This document shows, piece by piece, positions 13,489-18,963 of a stretch of DNA of 18,963 bases. Where the stretch lies: NCBI GenBank assembly GCA_007121115.1, contig SKMI01000075.1:1-18963 (forward strand), written 5' to 3'. The DNA is from Paracoccaceae bacterium. GTDB taxonomy: Bacteria > Pseudomonadota > Alphaproteobacteria > Rhodobacterales > Rhodobacteraceae. The number at the start of each line of letters is the position of its first letter. Within the stretch, counting starts at the first letter, position 1. A model generated the notes under the pieces. It did no database searches. It was not told where the DNA came from and saw only the letters and a program-made list of their open reading frames with translations. Both the position numbers and the translations under genes were made by a program.

Positions 13489-14421
13489 TCAGCCGCGCCC
13501 GCCAGTGAGCGACAGGAACACATCCTCGAGGTCCGGTTCCTCGCTGCCGATATCGGCGATCACGCCGCCCGCGTCCTGCACGGCGGCGATCACCTGCCCG
13601 GCCTTGATGCGGGTGCGCGGATAGGTCAGGGCCAGCAGGGTGTCGTCGCGGCTCTCGCACTGCACGCCTTCGGGCAGGGTCAGATCGCCCAACGCGGCCT
13701 CGGTGCGGATCAGCAGCGTCTTGGCATCCAGCCGCCCCAGCAGCGCGGTGGTGGCATCGCGTGCCACTACTCGGCCGTGGTCGATGATGGCGATCTCGTC
13801 GCACATCTCCTCGGCCTCTTCCAGGTAATGCGTGGTCAGGATGATGGTCATCCCCTGTTCATTGAGCTTGCGCACATTGGCCCAGAGCATCTGCCGCAAT
13901 TCGATGTCCACCCCGGCGGTGGGCTCGTCCAGCACCAACACTTGCGGGGCGTGGACCAGCGCCTTGCCCAGCAACAGCCGCCGTCGCATCCCCCCTGACA
14001 GCGTGCGGGCATAGGCATCGGCCTTGTCCGCAAGCCCGATCAGATCAAGGATTTCCGCCGTCCGGCGCTGGGATTTCGGCACACCATACAGCCCCGCCTG
14101 CACCTCCAGCGCCTCGGCCGGGGTGAAGAACGGGTCGATGTTCAACTCCTGCGGCATCACCCCGATGGCGGCGCGCGACTGGCGCGGGTTCACGTCCTGA
14201 TCGAAGCCCCAGATCTGCACCCGGCCCGCGGTCTTGATCACCAGCCCGGCGAGGATGTTGATCAGAGTGGACTTGCCCGCCCCGTTCGGCCCCAGCAGGC
14301 CGAAGATCGCCCCGTCCGGCACCGTCAGGTCCACCCCGTCCAGCGCCGTCTTGGCCGGGGACTTGCCGCTGGCGGCATAGACCTTGCGCACCCCCGATAT
14401 CGCGATTGCGTCGGCGCCCAT
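13489..14421 (-). CDS. ABC transporter ATP-binding protein, ABC-2 (CcmA/NodI-like) type
   Basis: This 310-residue ATPase has all nucleotide-binding motifs: Walker A GPNGAGKST (44-52), Q-loop Q91, signature LSGGM (141-145), Walker B VLVLDEP with D165 and E166, and H198 in the switch loop. After the ATPase core, a C-terminal domain of about 80 residues ends in EEPDLEDVFLSLTG, typical of ATPases that drive ABC-2 permeases (drug, polysaccharide or O-antigen export). No permease gene lies beside it, so the partner must be elsewhere. The ATG at 14421 follows GGGAGGGGG on the minus strand. The frame stays open upstream to 14760, but that part has no conserved sequence and would run antisense into the DUF805 gene. 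Confidence 0.9.
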   Translation of the reverse strand: MGADAIAISGVRKVYAASGKSPAKTALDGVDLTVPDGAIFGLLGPNGAGKSTLINILAGLVIKTAGRVQIWGFDQDVNPRQSRAAIGVMPQELNIDPFFTPAEALEVQAGLYGVPKSQRRTAEILDLIGLADKADAYARTLSGGMRRRLLLGKALVHAPQVLVLDEPTAGVDIELRQMLWANVRKLNEQGMTIILTTHYLEEAEEMCDEIAIIDHGRVVARDATTALLGRLDAKTLLIRTEAALGDLTLPEGVQCESRDDTLLALTYPRTRIKAGQVIAAVQDAGGVIADIGSEEPDLEDVFLSLTGGRG

Positions 14422-14486
14422 GCCCGCCCCCTCCCTGTTGATCCGTTCGCGCGACCCGGCCCTGCCGTGTCCGCCTGTCTGCCGCT

Positions 14487-14515
14487 CACATAGCGTGGTC
14501 CGCCGCCGGAAAACA
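14487..14515 (-). promoter_or_regulatory. Weak candidate promoter of the ABC ATPase gene
   Basis: On the minus strand TGTTTT (14515-14510) and TATGTG (14492-14487) are 17 bp apart, 66 bp before the start codon. Both hexamers are poor matches to consensus. Confidence 0.25.
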
Positions 14516-14556
14516 GGGGGGTGTGGAGAGGCGGATGGGTCAAGGGCTGCGACGGG

Positions 14557-14585
14557 TTGCGCCGTGCGGGCGCAAGGCGTAGCCT
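14557..14585 (+). promoter_or_regulatory. Candidate DUF805 promoter overlapped by an inverted repeat
   Basis: TTGCGC (14557-14562) and TAGCCT (14580-14585) are 17 bp apart, the same spacing as in the atp promoter and with a similar -10. A perfect inverted repeat, TTGCGCC (14557-14563) and GGCGCAA (14569-14575) with a 5-bp centre, covers the -35 and the spacer and could be a repressor site. Confidence 0.4.
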
Positions 14586-14617
14586 CTTGATCGGACCGGG
14601 TAGCGAAGGGAGCGAAC

Positions 14618-15103
14618 ATGGAACTTTTCACCTCATTCGAAGGCCGCATCAGACGCGGGCAATGGTGGATCGGCGTCATCGTGCTGGTGATCGCCGTGCT
14701 GATCCTGCAGGTGATCGTCGGAGCGCTTTTCGGCGCCGGGTTCTTCGGTCGGTTCGTCACCCTCCTCGTTTCGCTGGCGGCGCTCTATCCGGCGCTGGCG
14801 CTGGCCACCAAGCGACTCGCGGATCGCGGCCATCCGCCGATGCCGCGTCTGGCGCTGTTCTACGGGCCGGGCGTGCTGCTGACGCTGCTCGATACCTTCC
14901 GCATCGGCTATCGCCCGCTCGGCGACACCGGCATGCCGATGATGCAGGTCGAGGGCATGCCGGGGCCGGACACGATGATGCCGGGCACATTGCCGATGGT
15001 CGTGGGCTTCATCGCCCTGATCGCCGGGCTCTGGGCGCTGGTGGAACTGGGTATCCTGAAGGGCGACGAGAAGGAAAACGCCTTTGGCCCGCCACCGGCC
15101 TGA
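14618..15103 (+). CDS. DUF805 family inner-membrane protein
   Basis: The 161-residue protein begins with FEGRIRRGQWWIG (residues 7-19), the N-terminal signature of DUF805 membrane proteins. Helices follow at about 17-38 and 44-64, with a conserved LATKRLADRGHP segment (62-73) after the second. A helix around 77-92 and one at about 126-146 follow. Between the last two lies a loop rich in methionine, glycine and proline (GMPMMQVEGMPGPDTMMPG) that is less typical. The biochemical function of the family is not known. ATG 14618 follows AAGGGAG at 14606-14612. It is divergent from the ABC ATPase gene. Confidence 0.85.
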   Translation: MELFTSFEGRIRRGQWWIGVIVLVIAVLILQVIVGALFGAGFFGRFVTLLVSLAALYPALALATKRLADRGHPPMPRLALFYGPGVLLTLLDTFRIGYRPLGDTGMPMMQVEGMPGPDTMMPGTLPMVVGFIALIAGLWALVELGILKGDEKENAFGPPPA

Positions 15104-15130
15104 GCGTGGCTCTGAGCCTGAGTCCGTGCG

Positions 15131-15168
15131 CGGCGCGGCGCGCTTCCGGCCTTGCCCGCGCCGCGCCG
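15131..15168. repeat. Long GC-only inverted repeat between the DUF805 gene and the zf-CHCC gene
   Basis: Positions 15131-15142 pair perfectly with 15157-15168 (12 bp of G and C only) around a 14-nt loop. It starts 28 bp after the DUF805 stop and 47 bp before the next gene. No T tract follows. It may be a terminator or an mRNA-stabilising structure. Its 3' arm overlaps the spacer of the candidate promoter of the next gene. Confidence 0.5.
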
Positions 15169-15179
15169 GTGCTTATGCT
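15152..15179 (+). promoter_or_regulatory. Candidate promoter of the zf-CHCC gene
   Basis: TTGCCC (15152-15157) and TATGCT (15174-15179) are 16 bp apart. The -10 context TTATGCTC is identical to that upstream of dctP (1293-1300). Confidence 0.35.
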
Positions 15180-15214
15180 CGTTCCCAGTCGATTCGGATG
15201 AAGGGTGACACGCC

Positions 15215-15418
15215 ATGACTGAACGTCCCGCCCATCAGGCCCCGGAGACCGAGGTCGTCCGTGCCTTCCGCGTGTGCTGCGATGGCGGCGAGGGCGCGCT
15301 GGGCCACCCGCGTGTCTGGCTGTCGATCCCGCTGGACACCGGCTGGGTAGACTGCGGCTATTGCGACAAGCGCTTCATCCACGAGGATTACGTGGACGAG
15401 GTGGGAAGCGCCGCCTGA
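15215..15418 (+). CDS. zf-CHCC zinc-finger protein, NDUFS6-like
   Basis: This 67-residue protein matches the zf-CHCC domain of the mitochondrial complex I subunit NDUFS6 and its alphaproteobacterial relatives. The likely zinc ligands are C22 (or C21), H31, C47 and C50 in the frame CCDGGEGALGHPRVWL ... WVDCGYCDKRF. In complex I this subunit sits on the peripheral arm and helps assembly. Here the role is inferred from the domain, as no nuo genes are present. ATG 15215 follows a GAAGGGTGA ribosome binding site near 15200-15208. The gene stands alone between the DUF805 gene and a 184-bp noncoding stretch. Confidence 0.85.
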   Translation: MTERPAHQAPETEVVRAFRVCCDGGEGALGHPRVWLSIPLDTGWVDCGYCDKRFIHEDYVDEVGSAA

Positions 15419-15512
15419 CGCGCGGAGCGCCTTGACCCGTTCGGCGCTCGCGTTCGTGACCGGGTGGAGAAGCGCCCTCGGGCCGCGCCCTCCCACCCGC
15501 CCCTGTACGCCC

Positions 15513-15575
15513 CCCGAACGTTCTGGTGGTGCTGCCCGCGCGCTGCGCGGGCGGGGCCTGTTGGAACGGTTCGGG
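15513..15575. repeat. Nested inverted repeat in the noncoding gap after the zf-CHCC gene
   Basis: The 184-bp gap 15419-15602 between convergent genes holds a branched hairpin. The outer stem is CCCGAAC (15513-15519) with GTTCGGG (15569-15575). A continuing GTTC (15520-15523) pairs with GAAC (15564-15567) across a one-base bulge. Inside lies a separate hairpin, GCCCGCGC (15534-15541) with GCGCGGGC (15545-15552). The position suits a two-way terminator, although it lacks T tracts. The rest of the gap shows nothing I can name. Confidence 0.5.
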
Positions 15576-15602
15576 ACAGGGTTTGAGGGTGTGCGGCGGG
15601 GT

Positions 15603-16085
15603 TCAGCCCAGCAGCAGCGGCGTTTCCCCGCACATGAATTCGCCATCCACGCGCCCGGTGGTGCGGTCCAGGAATTCGGTGATGTTGTGCCCGGACCAGG
15701 CGCGGATGCGACCGAAACCGCTGATCAGCCCCGTGCCCCGCGCGGTGCCGGTTTCGACATCCTGATAGTGGTAGGGCAGCCGCCCCGACATCCCGTCATC
15801 GCAGGTGAACCGCGCCCGCCCGAAGCCGAAGCTCTCGCCCACCGCCCAGTCTCCGGTGCACTGGACCCCGGTGTTGGTTTCGCCCGCCAGCGTGCCTTCG
15901 TCCCAGCCGATGGCGCGGCCCACGAACCACACGCCGTCGCCGGGCATGCAGGCCAGCACCGGCGAGCAACTGTCAGCGCTGCCGGGGTTCAGCTCGCACT
16001 CGGGCAGGTCCAGCGCGGCAGCGGGGGCCGCGCTCCAGAAAGCTATCGTCAAGGCGGCGAGGGTTGGATAGGAACGAAGGGGCAT
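15603..16085 (-). CDS. Secreted six-cysteine protein of unknown function
   Basis: I do not recognise the family. The 160-residue product has a clear Sec signal peptide (MPLRSYPTLAALTIAFWSAAPAAA, cleavage near residue 25). The mature chain has six cysteines (C30, C40, C46, C76, C95, C152), enough for three disulphides in the periplasm. It is rich in Gly, Thr and aromatic residues. Its most distinctive stretch runs from FTCDDGMSGRLPYHYQD through TGTARGTGLISGFG to RIRAWSGHN (about residues 93-133) and looks like beta structure. The ATG at 16085 is supported by GAGG four to seven bases upstream on the minus strand. It is divergent from polA, only 52 bp apart. No enzyme motif is visible. Confidence 0.7.
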   Translation of the reverse strand: MPLRSYPTLAALTIAFWSAAPAAALDLPECELNPGSADSCSPVLACMPGDGVWFVGRAIGWDEGTLAGETNTGVQCTGDWAVGESFGFGRARFTCDDGMSGRLPYHYQDVETGTARGTGLISGFGRIRAWSGHNITEFLDRTTGRVDGEFMCGETPLLLG

Positions 16086-16098
16086 CAATACCTCGGGC

Positions 16099-16104
16099 TA
16101 TAAT
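16099..16104 (+). promoter_or_regulatory. -10 element of polA
   Basis: A perfect TATAAT, rare in this GC-rich DNA, lies 33 bp before the polA start and would give a leader of about 27 nt. No good -35 lies 16-18 bp upstream, where the sequence instead covers the start of the divergent secreted-protein gene. Confidence 0.5.
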
Positions 16105-16137
16105 GGTCCGTTCAATGGCGGAAAAGTGGAGCGTGGC

Positions 16138-18933
16138 ATGGGATTCGGCAAGGGTTGCCATCTGCATCTGATCGACGGGTCGGCCTATATCTTCCGCGCC
16201 TATCACGCGCTGCCGCCGCTGTCGCGCAAGTCCGACGGGCTGCCGGTCGGCGCGGTGGCGGGGTTTTGCAACATGCTGTGGCGCTATCTGGTGGAGAACG
16301 ACGCCAGCGCCGACGCGCCGACCCATGCCGCTGTGATCTTCGACTATTCCTCGAAGACCTTTCGCAACGAGATCTATGATCAGTACAAGGCCAACCGCCC
16401 CGAACCGCCCGAGGACCTGCGCCCGCAGTTTCCGCTGACGCGGGACGCGACCCGCGCCTTCAACCTCGCCTGCATCGAGTTCGAGGATTACGAGGCCGAT
16501 GACATCATCGCCACGCTCGCCCGGCAGGGGCGCGAGGCCGGGGGGCGCGTCACCATCCTGAGTTCCGACAAGGACCTGATGCAGCTTGTCGGCGGCGGGG
16601 TGGAGATGCTGGACCCGATGAAGAACCGCCCCCTTGGGGTCGAGGAGGTGGAGGCCAAGTTCGGCGTCGGCCCCGACAGGGTGGTGGATGTGCAGGCGCT
16701 GGCCGGGGACAGCGTGGACAACATCCCCGGCGCGCCGGGGATCGGGATCAAGACCGCTGCGCTGCTGATCAACGAATTCGGCGATCTGGAGACGTTGCTG
16801 GAGCGGGCTGGGGAGATCAAGCAGCCCAAGCGCCGCCAGACCCTGATCGAGAATGCCGAGCAGATCAGGGTTTCGCGCAAGCTGGTGTTGCTGGATGATC
16901 AGACGCCGCTGCACTTCGGCCTTGACGATCTGGAGGTCCGCGACCCGGACCCCGAGGCGCTGCTGGGCTTCCTGAACCAGATGGAATTCCGAACCCTGAC
17001 CCGCCGCGTGGCCGAGAAATTCGACCGCGACCCGCCGCCGCTGCCCGAGGCGCCGCTGGCCGAGCAAGCCGCGGCACCGGAGCCTGCGGGGTTCGACGCT
17101 TCGGCCTACGAGTGCGTGCGCGACATGGAGACGGCGGATCGCTGGATCGCAGATATCCGCGAGGTCGGGTTCGTGGCGCTGGACACGGAAACCACCGCGC
17201 TGGACGAGATGCGCGCCGAGTTGGTGGGCATATCGCTGGCCGTGGCGCCGGGGCGGGCGTGTTACGTGCCGCTGGCGCATACGGTGGGCGACGGCGATCT
17301 GTTCGGCGGCGCCAAGCTGGCCGAGGGGCAGATGGACCGCGATGCGGCGCTCGAGGCGCTGAAGCCGGTGCTCGAGGACCCCTCGATCCTGAAGATCCTG
17401 CAGAACGCGAAATATGACGTGAAGGTGCTTGCGCGGCTGGGGATCGATGTGGCGCCCATCGATGACACGATGCTCCTGTCCTATGCGCTCCACGGCGGGC
17501 TGCACGGGCACGGGATGGATGCGCTCTCGGACCGTTACCTCAACCACCAGCCGATCCCGATCAAGACCCTGCTGGGCAGCGGCAAGAGCGCGCGGACCTT
17601 CGACAAGGTGGCCATCGACGAGGCCACGCCCTACGCCGCCGAAGACGCCGACATCACCCTGCGCCTGTGGGAGGCGTTCAAGCCGCAACTGCACCGGTCC
17701 CGCGTGACCCGGGTCTACGAGACCATGGAGCGCCCGCTGGTCCCGGTGCTGGCGGCGATGGAGATGGCCGGGGTGCAGGTGGACCGCGATGTGCTCTCGC
17801 GCATGTCGAACGCGTTCGCGCAGAAGATGGCGGGACTGGAGGCCGAGATTCACGAGCTTGCGGGAGAAAAATTCAACGTCGGTTCGCCGAAGCAGCTTGG
17901 CGAGATCCTCTTCGACAAGATGTCGCTGCAGGGCGGCAAGAAGGGCAAGACCGGCGCCTATGCCACCGGGGCCGATGTGCTGGAGGATCTGGCCGCCGAA
18001 GGCCACGACCTGCCCGCGAGGGTGCTGGACTGGCGGCAGTTGTCAAAACTGAAATCCACCTATACCGATGCGTTGCAGGACCATATCAACCCGGACACCG
18101 GGCGGGTGCATACGTCCTACGTGATCTCGGGGGCGAGCACGGGGCGGCTGGCCTCGACCGACCCGAACCTGCAGAACATTCCTATCCGCACCGAGGAAGG
18201 TCGGCGCATTCGCACGGCTTTTGTCGCGCCCGAGGGCCGGGTGCTGGTGGCGCTGGATTACAGCCAGATCGAGCTGCGCATTCTCGCCCATATTGCCGGG
18301 ATCGACGCGCTGAGGGACGCGTTCCGCGAAGGGCAGGATATTCATGCGATGACCGCGTCCGAAATGTTCGGCGTGCCGCTGGAGGAAATGACATCCGAGG
18401 TGCGGCGGCAGGCGAAGGCGATCAATTTCGGGGTGATCTACGGGATCTCGGGTTTTGGCCTGGCGCGCAACCTGCGCATCCCACGGGCCGAGGCGCAGGG
18501 CTTCATCGACCGCTATTTCGAGCGTTTTCCGGGCATCCGCGCCTACATGGACGACACGGTGGCCTTTGCGAAGAAACACGGCCATGTGGAAACGCTCTTC
18601 GGCCGCCGCATCCACACGCCCGAGATCAACGCCAAGGGGCCCGGCGCGGGATTTGCGAAGCGCGCGGCGATCAACGCGCCGATCCAGGGCACTGCCGCCG
18701 ACATCATCCGCCGCGCCATGATCCGGGTGCCTGACGCGATTGCCGATCTGCCCGCGACCATGCTGCTCCAGGTCCATGACGAACTGGTGTTCGAGGTGGA
18801 TGCCGACGCGGTGGACGAAGTGGTGGCGCGGGTGCGCGCGGTGATGGAGGGCGCGGCCGATCCGGTGCTGAAACTCTCGGTGCCGCTGGTGGTCGATGCG
18901 GGGCAGGGGGAAAACTGGGCCGAGGCGCATTGA
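16138..18933 (+). CDS. polA: DNA polymerase I
   Basis: This complete 931-residue enzyme fills gaps and removes RNA primers. The N-terminal 5'-3' exonuclease (about 1-290) shows DYEADDIIATLARQ, SSDKDLMQL and the hairpin motif GDSVDNIPGAPGIG. The proofreading exonuclease keeps its catalytic residues: D349 and E351 (DTET), D427 (NAKYDVK), and Y499/D503 (YAAED). The polymerase domain has motif A with D707 (LDYSQIELRI), motif B with K760 and Y768 (RRQAKAINFGVIYG), and motif C with H880-D881-E882 (VHDELVF). All three activities should work. ATG 16138 follows GTGGAG at 16126-16131. An in-frame GTG at 16126 is part of that site and not the start. It is transcribed alone. Confidence 0.98.
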   Translation: MGFGKGCHLHLIDGSAYIFRAYHALPPLSRKSDGLPVGAVAGFCNMLWRYLVENDASADAPTHAAVIFDYSSKTFRNEIYDQYKANRPEPPEDLRPQFPLTRDATRAFNLACIEFEDYEADDIIATLARQGREAGGRVTILSSDKDLMQLVGGGVEMLDPMKNRPLGVEEVEAKFGVGPDRVVDVQALAGDSVDNIPGAPGIGIKTAALLINEFGDLETLLERAGEIKQPKRRQTLIENAEQIRVSRKLVLLDDQTPLHFGLDDLEVRDPDPEALLGFLNQMEFRTLTRRVAEKFDRDPPPLPEAPLAEQAAAPEPAGFDASAYECVRDMETADRWIADIREVGFVALDTETTALDEMRAELVGISLAVAPGRACYVPLAHTVGDGDLFGGAKLAEGQMDRDAALEALKPVLEDPSILKILQNAKYDVKVLARLGIDVAPIDDTMLLSYALHGGLHGHGMDALSDRYLNHQPIPIKTLLGSGKSARTFDKVAIDEATPYAAEDADITLRLWEAFKPQLHRSRVTRVYETMERPLVPVLAAMEMAGVQVDRDVLSRMSNAFAQKMAGLEAEIHELAGEKFNVGSPKQLGEILFDKMSLQGGKKGKTGAYATGADVLEDLAAEGHDLPARVLDWRQLSKLKSTYTDALQDHINPDTGRVHTSYVISGASTGRLASTDPNLQNIPIRTEEGRRIRTAFVAPEGRVLVALDYSQIELRILAHIAGIDALRDAFREGQDIHAMTASEMFGVPLEEMTSEVRRQAKAINFGVIYGISGFGLARNLRIPRAEAQGFIDRYFERFPGIRAYMDDTVAFAKKHGHVETLFGRRIHTPEINAKGPGAGFAKRAAINAPIQGTAADIIRRAMIRVPDAIADLPATMLLQVHDELVFEVDADAVDEVVARVRAVMEGAADPVLKLSVPLVVDAGQGENWAEAH

Positions 18934-18942
18934 GCCAGGCCC

Positions 18943-18957
18943 GGGGGAAGCGCCCCC
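18943..18957. terminator. Short hairpin after polA
   Basis: GGGGG (18943-18947) pairs with CCCCC (18953-18957), ten bases after the polA stop. The window ends a few bases later, so neither a T tract nor the next gene can be checked. Confidence 0.3.
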
Positions 18958-18963
18958 TCAGCG

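Noticed and set aside
14422..14760. Possible 113-residue N-terminal extension of the ABC ATPase
   Set aside because: A strong ribosome binding site precedes ATG 14421, the family begins there, and the extension would be antisense to the DUF805 gene.
15432..16103. Plus-strand open frame of 223 codons across the gap and the secreted-protein gene
   Set aside because: It lacks a ribosome binding site, reads through the hairpin region and is antisense to a gene with a clear signal peptide and ordered cysteines.
15973..18006. Very long open frame on the minus strand opposite polA (677 codons)
   Set aside because: It is antisense to the conserved polA sequence, its product is low-complexity (His, Arg, Gln, Gly) and matches nothing. 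Long antisense frames are expected in GC-rich genes.
1..18963. Mobile elements, CRISPR arrays, tRNA or rRNA genes and phage genes
   Set aside because: I found no transposase, integrase, regularly spaced repeats, tRNA-like cloverleaf or attachment-site duplication. Base use looks uniform apart from short AT-rich promoter regions.

Overview
The window is GC-rich DNA that reads like an alphaproteobacterium of the family Rhodobacteraceae. The evidence is a free-standing Fo operon of the ATP synthase (atpI-atpB-atpE-atpF'-atpF) with no F1 genes beside it and with both b' and b subunits, an NDUFS6-like zinc-finger protein, a TakP-type TRAP transporter, and general protein similarity. No species can be named from the sequence. 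Coding density is high. I see no rRNA, tRNA, CRISPR array, insertion sequence or phage gene.

Layout from left to right. Positions 1-129 hold the first 43 codons of fhs on the minus strand. A DMT/EamA permease (328-1218) follows on the plus strand. Next is a three-gene TRAP operon, dctP-dctQ-dctM (1365-6237). Its small permease is unusually long and its large permease carries an extra C-terminal helical domain of about 336 residues. A minus-strand ArsR-type regulator (6277-6672) sits back to back with the Fo operon (6837-9377), which ends in a clear intrinsic terminator. On the minus strand ahcY and metK (12115 down to 9510) form a methyl-cycle pair. Divergent from ahcY is a cobB sirtuin with the desuccinylase signature, followed by a small secreted protein with a peptidoglycan-binding-like motif. 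An ABC-2-type ATPase with no permease beside it (minus strand) is divergent from a DUF805 membrane protein. The zf-CHCC protein follows, then a minus-strand secreted six-cysteine protein of unknown function, and finally a complete polA (16138-18933).

Most of this is core metabolism. fhs, ahcY and metK all belong to one-carbon and methyl-group metabolism. The Fo genes form the membrane proton channel, and the TRAP operon should import an organic acid. I did not find a convincing new multi-gene system. The most unusual protein is the large TRAP permease: its only two cysteines lie at the two ends of the added helical domain, which suggests a helical hairpin that could be closed by a disulphide. 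The noncoding DNA also holds several clean inverted repeats. Some lie between cistrons just after the subunits needed in excess (the TRAP binding protein and the c subunit). Others overlap candidate promoters upstream of dctP and the DUF805 gene.
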